Below are positions 15,866-24,279 of a DNA stretch of 64,000 bases, piece after piece. How positions within the stretch are numbered: the first letter of the stretch is position 1; the number at the start of each line of letters is the position of its first letter. The notes under the pieces were generated by a model. It made no database searches. It saw only the letters and a program-made list of their open reading frames with translations, and had not been told where the DNA came from. The position numbers were made by a program, and so were the translations under genes. The DNA comes from Bradyrhizobium sp. BR 10289 (GTDB lineage: Bacteria; Pseudomonadota; Alphaproteobacteria; Rhizobiales; Xanthobacteraceae). Location of the stretch: NCBI RefSeq assembly GCF_019455385.1, contig NZ_JACOFR010000001.1:558001-622000 (forward strand), written 5' to 3'.

Positions 15866-16843
15866 ATGAGGCTCAGAACCGCTTTAGTTGCTGCACTGCT
15901 GCTTGCCCCGACAGCCGCGCTGGCCGCGCCGGGTATCGTCACCGTCTCGACCGGCCTGCGTGCCGGGCCGGGGGCGGGCTTTCCCCTGGTCGACCATATC
16001 CCCGAGGGCGCCCGCGTCAACATCCATGGCTGCCTGCGCGGCAATGCCTGGTGCGACGTGAGCTTCTCCGACGATCGCGGCTGGGTGTCGTCGCAATATC
16101 TCGAATATCTCTACCGCAACCACTACGTCTATCTGCCTGACTATGCCGACGAGATCGACGTGCCGGTCGTGCCCTTCGTGCTGAGTTCGTACTGGTCGAG
16201 CTATTACGAGGCGCGGCCGTGGTATCGGCGGCAGGCCTACTGGAATAATTACTGGACCTCGCATCAGAGCGTTGCGACGCGGATGACCATCGACCCGCAT
16301 GCCGCCCGGATCGGCCGCGCGGCGACGCGCGATGCGGCCATCGCGCTGGGACGCGACGGTACGAATCCCAGAGGTCATGCCGCGATCTCTGGACGTGATG
16401 CCGCAACGGCACGGCACGACGCGGCCATCGCCAGGCGCGATGCCGCACTTGCCACTGACCGCGTTCGCGCCGGGCAGCGCGACCGCGTCGTGGACGAGCG
16501 GGCGGCCATGCAAAACCGCAACCCGCGCGATGCGCAGGCGCGGATGATGCATGATCATGCGGCGAGCCGCGCTGCCACGGTGCGCGCGCAGCCGATCGCA
16601 CCCCATGCGCATGAGACGCCGCGGGTGTCGGCGGCACCTGCTGCCCGTCCCGCGATGCCGCATATGGCGCAGCCGAATGTCAGTCACGGCTCGCCCATGA
16701 ATGCGCAAGCGCAGATGCCGGCGCCCCGCGCCGCGGCGCCCGCGATGCCGCACCCCGGCGGCGGCGCTCCGCACGTCAATGCTGCCCCGCATCCTGCTGG
16801 TGCACCGGCCGGTGGTCCCGGTGGCGGGCATCAAAAGCACTAG
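15866..16843 (+). CDS. Secreted SH3-domain protein with long low-complexity tail
   Basis: 325 aa from ATG 15866 (GAGGAGGAC upstream). Signal peptide MRLRTALVAALLLAPTAALA. A bacterial SH3 domain follows (about 22-80: VSTGLRAGPGAGFPLVDHIP ... CLRGNAWCDVSF ... GWVSSQYL). The rest is Ala/Arg/His-rich, with a repetitive RDAA/RHDAA/RRDAA stretch and a Pro-rich end. SH3b domains often bind peptidoglycan, so a periplasmic wall-associated role is likely. A terminator follows directly. Confidence 0.8.
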   Translation: MRLRTALVAALLLAPTAALAAPGIVTVSTGLRAGPGAGFPLVDHIPEGARVNIHGCLRGNAWCDVSFSDDRGWVSSQYLEYLYRNHYVYLPDYADEIDVPVVPFVLSSYWSSYYEARPWYRRQAYWNNYWTSHQSVATRMTIDPHAARIGRAATRDAAIALGRDGTNPRGHAAISGRDAATARHDAAIARRDAALATDRVRAGQRDRVVDERAAMQNRNPRDAQARMMHDHAASRAATVRAQPIAPHAHETPRVSAAPAARPAMPHMAQPNVSHGSPMNAQAQMPAPRAAAPAMPHPGGGAPHVNAAPHPAGAPAGGPGGGHQKH

Positions 16844-16854
16844 CATCGCCTACG

Positions 16855-16886
16855 AAAGCCCGGCGCGAGCGCCGGGCTTTCTGTTT
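16855..16886 (+). terminator. Rho-independent terminator
   Basis: Perfect 11-bp stem AAAGCCCGGCG / CGCCGGGCTTT with a CGAG loop (16855-16880) followed by CTGTTTG, 11 bases after the SH3 protein stop. Confidence 0.85.
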
Positions 16887-17013
16887 GCGCGGGACCTGAG
16901 TTCCGGTCTCATCCAATTTAAGAAAGATCTTCGCGGGCAGATTTCATCGGTCGTAAGATGTGTATCCAAAGATGTAAGCATCCACTCAGGGCAGCGGGGC
17001 ACTGGAGGATGAC

Positions 17014-17292
17014 ATGAGACAGAGCCAGACGGAGACGCGCCGCCAAAATGTCGCGAAGCGGTCGATGACCAAAGAGGCCAAGCAGCTTTCCAGCCTGATT
17101 GCCGGACTGCGCAAATCCCTCGATAGCATCCACAAGGAACGGACGAGCACCAAGCTCTCCGGCGCCGAGATGGGGCTGCTCGACGAGCGTCGCAACAATC
17201 TGTTGCTGACGATCGCCGCCCTCGACGACCGCCTCTCGGCGGTGCAGGGGCTGATCGATCTCGGTCGCCCGCACGTCATCCGCGTGCACTGA
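17014..17292 (+). CDS. Small hypothetical protein, helical
   Basis: 92 aa. Basic N-terminus, then a helical stretch (EAKQLSSLIAGLRKSLDSIH ... LDERRNNLLLTIAALDDRLS) with heptad-like spacing suggestive of a coiled coil. Conserved-looking end LIDLGRPHVIRVH. No signal peptide or known domain. GGAGGATGAC precedes the ATG. Confidence 0.6.
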   Translation: MRQSQTETRRQNVAKRSMTKEAKQLSSLIAGLRKSLDSIHKERTSTKLSGAEMGLLDERRNNLLLTIAALDDRLSAVQGLIDLGRPHVIRVH

Positions 17293-17301
17293 ACGCGGCG
17301 G

Positions 17302-17581
17302 CTAGCGGCCCCTTCGCGGCGGCGATGGGCCGAGGTCCGGCTCTCGGTTTTGCATGGCATAGAGTTTAGCGTAGTACCGGGTCGATGGCCCGGATGCAGT
17401 CGCTACGCACTGGGCCGTCGTCATGAAACGGCAATCGATGAAGCTGCCATCGCGGGTGTAGACCTCGATGCAGACGAGATAGCGCGGATCGTCGGTCTAG
17501 CTTTCGCCGGCATCGCGACGAGCTGGCTTGCACCTGAAAGGCCTGCACAAGCAAGCTCGCGGCAAGCGGAATCACATTCAT
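17302..17581 (-). pseudogene. Frameshifted DUF3551-like secreted protein
   Basis: From ATG 17581 the frame gives a signal-like start MNVIPLAASLLVQAFQVQA. The recognisable domain, DPRYLVCIEVYTRDGSFIDC then FMTTAQCVATASG, continues in another frame (shift near 17500) to TAG at 17302-17304. DUF3551 proteins have signal, Cys, DC, QC and ATASG in one frame, so a small indel appears to have broken the gene. The end after ATASG also differs from the family's usual short NPYF tail. A sequencing error is possible. Confidence 0.5.
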
Positions 17582-17732
17582 GATGCCCGGCACGATCACC
17601 CTCGCTCGTTCGGTCGGACCCGAAGCGCAATGCTGCCGTGGATGGCACCAAATTGCCATGCTCCCGGCGAATTGCCGCCAAAGCCCGCTGCCACCAGGGA
17701 AACGGGTGCAGGGCAACGCAAGGGGATGCGCA

Positions 17733-17912
17733 TTGGCCTATAAGATGATCGCAGAACGCGATAATGAGAAGTGCAGTTTCGCCCGCGAGAGCCGGTTGCT
17801 CATCGTGGCGAAGGCCAAGGTGTGGGCAAGCGAGGGATGGCAGGTCGTCATCACCGACCAGGATGGCAACGTCTATACGCCGCCCGAATTCGATCAGCTC
17901 CTGGCGGCTTGA
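17733..17912 (+). CDS. Small conserved hypothetical protein
   Basis: 59 aa from TTG 17733, with AAGGGGA just upstream; ATG 17745 is the alternative. Reads AYKMIAERDNEKC, then LLIVAKAKVWASEGWQVVIT, DQDGNVYTPPEFDQLL. I recall near-identical short proteins across Bradyrhizobium. No signal or membrane segment. The longer frame from 17580 overlaps the DUF3551 remnant and is unlikely. Confidence 0.6.
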   Translation: MAYKMIAERDNEKCSFARESRLLIVAKAKVWASEGWQVVITDQDGNVYTPPEFDQLLAA

Positions 17913-17944
17913 CCGCAGGACGGGCGAGGGCACGAGATTAGACG

Positions 17945-18304
17945 ATGCTGATGCGGTTGGGGCGCGATGTGATCGCGCCCCTGTTGGCTCTCGCAACCGT
18001 TGCCGCGCTGACGGCGACGATGGCGTCCGCGCAAAATCTCGATGCCGGCAAGCCGCCCGAAAAGCTGTTCGCCGACGGTTGCACGGCCTGCCACAAGAGT
18101 CCCCGCGGCCTCGCCAAGGGGCGCATGAGCCTGATGCTGTCCTGGTACCTGACGGACCATTACGCGACCAGCTCCGACACCGCCAAGGCGCTCGCGGCCT
18201 ATTTGCAGTCCGTCGATGGACCGCCGCCAGGCGCCGCGGCCAAGCCGGGTGCACAGTCCTCCAAATCCGCGCCACGTCAGCCGAAGCCGGTGACAAGCCG
18301 GTAG
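17945..18304 (+). CDS. Secreted c-type cytochrome-like protein
   Basis: 119 aa. Signal segment IAPLLALATVAALTATMASA, then haem-c attachment site CTACH in KLFADGCTACHKSP (about residues 46-50). Met residues in RMSLMLSWYL could give the second axial ligand. Short Pro-rich tail. Probably periplasmic electron carrier or haem protein. The next gene also ends in a single CxxCH, so the two may work together. Confidence 0.75.
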   Translation: MLMRLGRDVIAPLLALATVAALTATMASAQNLDAGKPPEKLFADGCTACHKSPRGLAKGRMSLMLSWYLTDHYATSSDTAKALAAYLQSVDGPPPGAAAKPGAQSSKSAPRQPKPVTSR

Positions 18305-18518
18305 TCGTTGTCCGCGACGTCCGGGCGTGGCCGTCTCCTTAATCAAAAACAGAACGATTGTAGGAACCGTCGTGTGATGATATTAAACCTGAAGTAGTTT
18401 TAGAATAGAAAGCAACCGAGGCGTCCCGTCGGGCAGGTCTCGGGATTTTGTCGCACATTGCATTTTGAGCTCGGGCGAGGGACGGGGCGGTTGAGCTCGC
18501 ATCCGTGAGGATCTCCCA

Positions 18519-20129
18519 ATGAAGCATTGGCAGTCTTTTGCCGTGATGCCGCTCGCGATCGCCGTGGCGATGCTGGCCTCGCCGTTGCGGCCCGCCGCGC
18601 AAACGCCGAGCCCGCAGCCGCAGGCGGCAGCACCGCCCTACATTCCGCAGGCGAAATTCTGCGCCAATGGCTCGGGCGGGCTGTGCGCGATCGTGCCGGC
18701 CTATATCGGTCCCGATCCGGTGCTGAGCCAGACCCAGGGCTATAACGGCCTCTACGGCGCTCCGCCGAACAGCGAAAAGTACGATGCGCAATCGCCGTTC
18801 GACAACATGGCCTGGCAGATGTTCGTCGCGCTCAACTGGGTCGCAACCGGCGTCAAGGAGCCGGCGGCACAGGGGCTGACGCAGCCGGGCCGGCGAGTCT
18901 GGCAGACCTATCCAACGGTGTCGTCGCTGTTCGGCAACGCGCCCGTGATCACAGGCTGCACGCAGGCGCTGGCGCTTCCGATCTTCCATATCGGCTCGGA
19001 CGGCAAGGGCCAGCCGAAGCCCAACAACGAGGAATATCTGCAGGCTGCGACCAACAAGCCGCTGATCGACGTCAACGGCAACTGGACGCTGTTCGAGCGG
19101 CGCGTCAACGAGATCGAGGCGCAATATCTGCGGGCGCCGGGCAGCCAGAAATCGCAGACGCTGACGACCAAGGCAGGCCAGCTCGCATTCATCAAGAGCA
19201 ATCCTGGTGGTGCCGAATTCACGTCGTCGGCCACGGTGCCCGACGGCACCAACGGCTCGATCGAGATCAAGGCGTCCTGGCGCATCCTCGATCCCTCCAA
19301 GGACGATCCGTCAAAGTTCTTCACCCAGAATATCCTGCTGGCGGTGTCGGGCGATCTCGTGCGCGACGGCCGTCCGTTCTGCCGCAGCGAGCGGGTGGGG
19401 CTCGTCGGCATGCACATCCTCCAGCGCAATCCGCTGGACAAGACCAATCCGGCGCTGCGGCCGCAATGGATATGGGCAACCTTCGAGCATGTCGACAACG
19501 CGCCGCTCGCGAATGCGCCGTGCAACGTCGCCGATGGCTGCGGCACCGACAAGGCCACGAACTGGATCAATCAGCCGAGCTGCGGGCCGGCGAGTCCGCC
19601 GCAGGGATCGCATTTCTCGTTCTTCAACACCGGTGCGCCGGCGAGCCTCGGCACCAACATCGCGCCGCAATCGCCCGGGACGGGCAAAACAGCCTTCCCA
19701 TGGAATCCGCGCAAGCCGTATGCAATGGGAGGCACGACCAGCGCGACCGCGCAGCCGCAGGCCGTGCGCTGCTGGCGGATCTATCCGACCACGAGCACCC
19801 TCAACGAGCAATGGCGGATGGCGCTCGGCTCGCTCAAGAGCGTGTTCGGCAATTACATGCTGGTCGGCACGCAATGGGGCGGCAATGTCGAGCCGCCGAC
19901 CCCGCCCAATCCGGTGCCCTTCAACGCCGTGCCGGGCATGCTCTCGAACATGACGCTCGAGACCTACATCCAGAACTATCTCGACAATGGCGCCGCTGGT
20001 CCGGGCTCCTGCGTGAGCTGCCACAATTTCGCGACGCTGGTGGACGGCAAGACCTCGGCGAATTTCAGCTTCCTGCCGGGCATCGTCGATTCGAATTCGC
20101 TGCGCGCCAAGATCAAGACCGCGCCGTGA
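18519..20129 (+). CDS. Large secreted protein with one C-terminal haem-c motif
   Basis: 536 aa. Signal peptide MKHWQSFAVMPLAIAVAMLA, ending near PAAQT. A long middle part with FDNMAWQMFVALNWVA and several lone cysteines matches no family I can name. CVSCH (about residue 503), in GAAGPGSCVSCHNFATLVDG, is a haem-c site. GAGGATCTCCCA precedes the ATG. Bases 18305-18518 are AT-rich and probably carry the promoter. Some cytochrome-like proteins of this size in databases are labelled only hypothetical; function unknown. Confidence 0.7.
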   Translation: MKHWQSFAVMPLAIAVAMLASPLRPAAQTPSPQPQAAAPPYIPQAKFCANGSGGLCAIVPAYIGPDPVLSQTQGYNGLYGAPPNSEKYDAQSPFDNMAWQMFVALNWVATGVKEPAAQGLTQPGRRVWQTYPTVSSLFGNAPVITGCTQALALPIFHIGSDGKGQPKPNNEEYLQAATNKPLIDVNGNWTLFERRVNEIEAQYLRAPGSQKSQTLTTKAGQLAFIKSNPGGAEFTSSATVPDGTNGSIEIKASWRILDPSKDDPSKFFTQNILLAVSGDLVRDGRPFCRSERVGLVGMHILQRNPLDKTNPALRPQWIWATFEHVDNAPLANAPCNVADGCGTDKATNWINQPSCGPASPPQGSHFSFFNTGAPASLGTNIAPQSPGTGKTAFPWNPRKPYAMGGTTSATAQPQAVRCWRIYPTTSTLNEQWRMALGSLKSVFGNYMLVGTQWGGNVEPPTPPNPVPFNAVPGMLSNMTLETYIQNYLDNGAAGPGSCVSCHNFATLVDGKTSANFSFLPGIVDSNSLRAKIKTAP

Positions 20130-20162
20130 CGGCCCTCGTAGCCCGGATGGAGCGCGGCGCAA

Positions 20163-20732
20163 CTACGCGCGCCGATACGTCTGCGCGATCAGCCGGTCGT
20201 GCACGGCGCGCAGGTCCGCATTCATTCGCGTCTGGCCCGTCGTGACGAAGGACAACCACGCGCCATCGGCGGCGAGGCGCACGACATGGAGCTCGGGCGC
20301 GGCGTCGGTTGTACGATGACGTTTCAGCCGCGCCTTCATCCAGTCGTTCCAGAGCCGGCGCAGCGAGGGATCGGTGACCACCACCATGCTCAGCGCCGCC
20401 CAGGGCGTGGCAAAGCCGAAGGCTTTTCCGGTGAACACCGCATTGACGTAAGCGCGCGTAAAGCTGCCGCGCGGTTTGGGATCGGCCTCGACGGCAGCGT
20501 CGATCTCGGCGTCGACGCGGGCGAGCAGATCGGCGAACAGGCCCTCGATCAGCGCCTGCTTGCTCGAAAAATGATGAAACAGCCCGCCCTTGGTGACGCC
20601 GGCCGCCGCCGCCACCGCCTGCACCGTGACGCCCGATACGCCGTGGTCCATGGCGATGGCGGCTGCATGGTCGAGCAGGGCACGCCGCACCTGCTCGGGC
20701 TGCTTGGCGCGGGTATAGGCGCTCGCCGGCAT
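20163..20732 (-). CDS. TetR/AcrR family regulator of the SMR gene
   Basis: 189 aa from ATG 20732, overlapping the SMR stop by one base (TGATG). Helix-turn-helix VSGVTVQAVAAAAGVTKGGL followed by FHHFSSKQALIE. The C-domain resembles TetR_C_36-type regulators. Cotranscribed behind the transporter gene, it probably represses its own operon at the palindrome 21100-21117. Confidence 0.88.
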   Translation of the reverse strand: MPASAYTRAKQPEQVRRALLDHAAAIAMDHGVSGVTVQAVAAAAGVTKGGLFHHFSSKQALIEGLFADLLARVDAEIDAAVEADPKPRGSFTRAYVNAVFTGKAFGFATPWAALSMVVVTDPSLRRLWNDWMKARLKRHRTTDAAPELHVVRLAADGAWLSFVTTGQTRMNADLRAVHDRLIAQTYRRA

Positions 20733-21076
20733 CAGTGCACCGTCGTCTCCGAGAACAGGTTGATGACTACGACGCCCGAAACGATCAGCGCGATGCCGAC
20801 GAAAGCCGCCGCATCCAGCATCTGGCGGAACAGCACGAAGGAGACGGTCGCGGTCAGGATGATGCCGACGCCGCCCCAGATCGCATAGGCGATGCTCAAG
20901 GGGATGACCCGGATCGCCACCGACAGCGCATAGAACGAGGCGACATAGAACAGCACCATGGCGAGTGTCGGCCACGGCCGCGAGAACTGCGCTGATTGCT
21001 GCAGGAAGGCGGACGCGGTGACCTCGAAGATGATGGCGAGGGCAAGCGCTGCGTAGGCGTTGAAGGCGGAGGTCAT
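20732..21076 (-). CDS. Small multidrug resistance (SMR) family transporter
   Basis: 114 aa from ATG 21076, the usual SMR length (about 105-115); an open frame to 21145 would run through the operator. Four membrane segments. The key Glu of the first helix is in ALAIIFEVTASAFL (Glu15 here), and AIWGGVGIILTATVSFVLF is the typical helix-3 end. SMR proteins are dimeric proton-coupled exporters of cationic drugs or guanidinium. First gene of an operon with its TetR regulator. Confidence 0.9.
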   Translation of the reverse strand: MTSAFNAYAALALAIIFEVTASAFLQQSAQFSRPWPTLAMVLFYVASFYALSVAIRVIPLSIAYAIWGGVGIILTATVSFVLFRQMLDAAAFVGIALIVSGVVVINLFSETTVH

Positions 21077-21099
21077 GACGGGGCTCAGGCTGACGAAAG

Positions 21100-21117
21100 A
21101 TACCGCGCGGTAGGTAT
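21100..21117. promoter_or_regulatory. Candidate TetR operator of the SMR operon
   Basis: ATACCGCGCGGTAGGTAT has arms ATACC/GGTAT and contains the perfect 12-base palindrome TACCGCGCGGTA (21101-21112). TACC/GGTA arms are typical of efflux-associated TetR operators. It lies 24 bases upstream of the SMR start. Confidence 0.6.
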
Positions 21118-21261
21118 GTTTAGCAGGCAGAATATGGCTTTTCATGGGGAGCAGGTATCACGTGTGAGTGACGCCGCTGCGACAGGAAGGAACACGGCGC
21201 GGAACCGCCGCACGACGGATCGTGCGGCGGCGCCGGAATGGGCGGTGCGTTCGGTGCGGCG

Positions 21262-21942
21262 TCAGTTGATCCGCACGGTGAGCTCGACGTCCTCGGCAAA
21301 GGGCGTGGACATGTAGCCGCTTCCGGGCGCGCGCACCCGAGCCAGATAGTCGGGGCTGTCGTCGGCATTATCGGCGACGATGATCGCGCCGGGCCTGAGA
21401 TGTCCTTCGACGAGGTCCAGGACCTCCGGGTAGAGCGCCTTGGCGCCGTCGAGCAGCACGAGGTCGATCATGCCGGGCAGATCGGCCTGCAGTGTCTCCA
21501 GCGCATCGCCTTCGCGGATGTCGACGAGATCGATCAGCCCGCCGGCCGTGAGATTCTCGCGGGCGTGTGCTGCTTTCGACGGCTCGAACTCGCAGGTGAT
21601 GAGGCGGCCGCCGCCATTGTCGCGCAAGCCGGCGGCAAGGTGCAGGGTCGAGATGCCGAACGAGGTGCCGAACTCGACGATGGCCCTGGCGCCGGAGCTG
21701 CGCGCGAGCATGTAAAGCAGCTGGCCGGTCTCGCGGGACACCGCCAGCGGTGCGTCCTTCAGCCGTCCATAGAGATCGCGGTAAGCGGTCTTGCTCCGCA
21801 TCATCCGCGCGCGGTCGGCGTCGGTCACATCGGCGAAGGCCGCTCGCGTGACGCCGCGTGCTGCTTCGTCCTTGTCGAACAGGCGATCCAGCAGCGGTGC
21901 GAGCGATGTGATGGCAAGTGAGGCCATAGGTGGGGTGGTCAT
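21262..21942 (-). CDS. Class I SAM-dependent O-methyltransferase
   Basis: 226 aa, GGAG upstream of ATG 21942. SAM motif AIVEFGTSFGISTLHLAAGL, acidic ribose-binding position in LITCEFEP, and DLVLLDGAK as the metal-binding/post-I motif of catechol-type O-methyltransferases. A small hydroxylated acceptor is likely. Divergent from a TetR gene at 22041, with a perfect palindrome between them, so expression is probably induced by a ligand of that TetR. Confidence 0.85.
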   Translation of the reverse strand: MTTPPMASLAITSLAPLLDRLFDKDEAARGVTRAAFADVTDADRARMMRSKTAYRDLYGRLKDAPLAVSRETGQLLYMLARSSGARAIVEFGTSFGISTLHLAAGLRDNGGGRLITCEFEPSKAAHARENLTAGGLIDLVDIREGDALETLQADLPGMIDLVLLDGAKALYPEVLDLVEGHLRPGAIIVADNADDSPDYLARVRAPGSGYMSTPFAEDVELTVRIN

Positions 21943-22000
21943 TCAAGGTCTCCAGAGTTGGCGGCGAGGCATGTGCTTGCGTGGCCATTGAAATACGACT

Positions 22001-22013
22001 AATGCGTCGCATT
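22001..22013. promoter_or_regulatory. Palindromic operator between O-methyltransferase and TetR
   Basis: AATGCGTCGCATT is a perfect palindrome around one central base. It is 59 bases from the methyltransferase start and 28 before the tetR start. A further half-site CGCATTA lies at 22021. It probably serves both divergent genes. Confidence 0.6.
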
Positions 22014-22040
22014 CACTATTCGCATTACCCCGTGAATGTC

Positions 22041-22685
22041 ATGGCCGACCGCCGAAGCCGTTCAGTTTCCTCGCGAAAACAGCCGCAGCAGGCGCGCTCC
22101 AACGAGCTCGTCGCGGCCATCCTCGACGCTGCTGTTCAGGTCCTGGCAAAGGAGGGCGCTCAGCGATTCACCACGGCCCGCGTGGCGGAGCGGGCCGGGG
22201 TGAGCGTCGGGTCGCTGTACCAATATTTTCCGAACAAGGCCGCGATCCTGTTCCGCCTCCAGAGCGATGAGTGGCGGCGCACCAGCGAGCTGCTGCGCGA
22301 CATTCTCGCGGACCGGGCGAAGCCGCCTCTGGTGCGGCTGCGCGCGCTGGTCCACGCCTTCATTCGTTCGGAGTGCGAGGAGGCCGCGATCCGAGGCGCG
22401 CTCAGCGATGCCGCTCCGCTCTATCGCGACGCGCCTGAGGCGCAGGACGCGCGGACCGCAGGCGAGGGCATCGTCGTAGCCTTCATGCGCGAGGCCCTGC
22501 CGAAGGCCTCCGATGCGACGCGCATGCTCGCCGGCGAGCTGATCAAGACGACGCTGAGCGAGGTCGGCAAGCGGTTCTCGGAAATGCCGCGCGGCGAGGT
22601 GGAGATCGCACGGCATGCTGATGGGCTGGCCGACATGTTCTGTGCCTATCTCGGCGAGCTTGCACGGCGCCGAGATCATTCCTGA
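22041..22685 (+). CDS. TetR/AcrR family transcriptional regulator
   Basis: 214 aa from ATG 22041. No strong ribosome site is visible; ATG 22002 or GTG 22032 are in frame alternatives, but the first lies in the palindrome. HTH QRFTTARVAERAGVSVGSLY then QYFPNKAAILFRLQ. C-terminal domain of the TetR_C_33/AcrR kind. Likely represses the divergent O-methyltransferase and itself. Confidence 0.88.
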   Translation: MADRRSRSVSSRKQPQQARSNELVAAILDAAVQVLAKEGAQRFTTARVAERAGVSVGSLYQYFPNKAAILFRLQSDEWRRTSELLRDILADRAKPPLVRLRALVHAFIRSECEEAAIRGALSDAAPLYRDAPEAQDARTAGEGIVVAFMREALPKASDATRMLAGELIKTTLSEVGKRFSEMPRGEVEIARHADGLADMFCAYLGELARRRDHS

Positions 22686-22777
22686 CATCCGTCTTTGCGG
22701 GCCAATAATGTTTCCGGTTTTGCCGGACGATGGGTTAGCTTCGCAGCGGTTCCTTGTTCAGCTCGAGTGCTCGCGCC

Positions 22778-23419
22778 ATGCACGTCCTTCGGCCCCAGTT
22801 TCGCATCGAGGAGCAGCGCGCGCTGGAATTCGCTGGGCAGCGCGGCTTCGGCATGATCGTCGCGGCGGATGAGCGCGGCCCGCGGGCCTCGCATGTGCCG
22901 TTCGTGGTGGAACAGCGCGACGGCCAGACGATCGTGCAGATCCATTTCACGGCGAAGAATCCGCTCGTGCCGCTCGCGGATGGCTCGCGGCGCTTCCTGC
23001 TGATCGTCGCGGGCGACGATGCCTATGTTTCCAACGACTGGTATTCATCGCGCGACAACGTCTCGACCTGGCTCTACGAGGCGGTGCACCTGTCTGGCGT
23101 CGCGCATCTGCGGGAGCTCGACGAGAATCGCGGCCATGGCGATGCGCTGCTTGCGGTTGCCGAGGCGCGGTTGCCGAAACAGCCCTGGGACCTCGCGCAG
23201 ATGGAGCCGGGTAAGCGTGAGAGCATGCTGGCCGCGATCCGTGTCGTCGATCTCGTCGTGGATCAGATCGAGGGGCAGGCCAAGCTCAACCAGCACAAGA
23301 GCGATGCCGATCATGTTGCGGTGGCAGGCCGGCTGGCGCAGTCGGAGGAGAGCGGCCATCGGCGGCTGGCGCGAAAGATGCAGGCGCTGCGGCCGGGGCT
23401 CGCGTACGATTTTTCGTGA
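22778..23419 (+). CDS. PaiB-like FMN-binding regulator/split-barrel protein
   Basis: 213 aa from ATG 22778. MHVLRPQFRIEEQRALEF, ASHVPFVV, VQIHFTAKNPLV, VSNDWYSSRDNVSTWLYEAV and KLNQHKSDADH are the hallmark blocks of the PaiB family (FMN-binding negative transcriptional regulators). In Bacillus PaiB affects sporulation and protease genes; in proteobacteria the role is unclear. Codirectional with the kinase gene 48 bases downstream, so a B6/FMN-linked pairing is possible. Confidence 0.88.
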   Translation: MHVLRPQFRIEEQRALEFAGQRGFGMIVAADERGPRASHVPFVVEQRDGQTIVQIHFTAKNPLVPLADGSRRFLLIVAGDDAYVSNDWYSSRDNVSTWLYEAVHLSGVAHLRELDENRGHGDALLAVAEARLPKQPWDLAQMEPGKRESMLAAIRVVDLVVDQIEGQAKLNQHKSDADHVAVAGRLAQSEESGHRRLARKMQALRPGLAYDFS

Positions 23420-23467
23420 TCCGCGCTGCGCTTGCCACACGCAGCATTTGACCTTACGGACCTCCTC

Positions 23468-24274
23468 ATGCTCGTCATCTCCATTCAAAGCCAGGTGGTC
23501 CACGGCCATGTCGGCAACAGCGCGGCCGCCTATGCCATGCAGGCGGAGGGCGTAAATGTCGCGGCGGTGCCGACGACGCTGCTGTCGAACCATCCGCGCT
23601 ATCCGACCGTGCGCGGGCGCGTGCTGGAGAGCGAGCTCGTCGCCGACCTGCTGAAGGGTGTCGAGGAACGGGATCTGGTCGACGAGGCCGCGGTGCTGGT
23701 GACCGGCTATCTCGGCTCGCCCGGCAACGCCGCCGTGGTCGCCGACTTCGTCGAGCGCGCGCTGAATCGCAACGCGAAGCTGGTCTATCTCTGCGACCCC
23801 GTGATCGGCGATGACGGCCGCGTCTATGTCGCCGACGGCATTTTGGACGTGGTGCGGCACCGGCTCCTGCCGGCCGCCAACCTGATCACACCGAATCAGT
23901 TCGAGCTCGCGCTGCTCTCGGGCATCACGATCGCAGACGCGCAGGGTCTGCGCGCGGCATGCACCGCGCTCGCAGGGACCGGCCGCATCGATGTCGTTGC
24001 GACCGGCTGCACGCTCACGGACACGCCTGAGGGGCAGGTGGAGACGATCCTCTGCGCGGATGACAGGCTGGCGCGCTTTGCGACGCCGCGTCTGCCGATC
24101 CGTCCCTATGGTACTGGTGATCTCCTCACCGGTCTGATCGCGGCGCATCTGGCCAAGGGCATGGCCATGGAGGCGGCGGTGCGGCTCGCCGTCGAGACCA
24201 TTTTTGCCGTGCTGGTGCGCACGCAGGACGCAGGGGCAGCCGAGATGCGCCTCGTACCGCTGCCGACGCAATAA
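23468..24274 (+). CDS. pdxY: Pyridoxal kinase
   Basis: 268 aa from ATG 23468. SIQSQVVHGHVGNSAAAYAM is the signature start of PdxY/PdxK, LCDPVIGDDGRVYVADGI the mid-motif, TPNQFELALLSG the conserved NxFE block, and YGTGDLLTGLIAAHLA the GTGD anion-hole/catalytic Asp. It phosphorylates pyridoxal with ATP to give pyridoxal phosphate in salvage. About the standard length (E. coli PdxY 287). Convergent with the peptidase gene, 5 bases apart. Confidence 0.9.
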   Translation: MLVISIQSQVVHGHVGNSAAAYAMQAEGVNVAAVPTTLLSNHPRYPTVRGRVLESELVADLLKGVEERDLVDEAAVLVTGYLGSPGNAAVVADFVERALNRNAKLVYLCDPVIGDDGRVYVADGILDVVRHRLLPAANLITPNQFELALLSGITIADAQGLRAACTALAGTGRIDVVATGCTLTDTPEGQVETILCADDRLARFATPRLPIRPYGTGDLLTGLIAAHLAKGMAMEAAVRLAVETIFAVLVRTQDAGAAEMRLVPLPTQ

Positions 24275-24279
24275 CGGCG

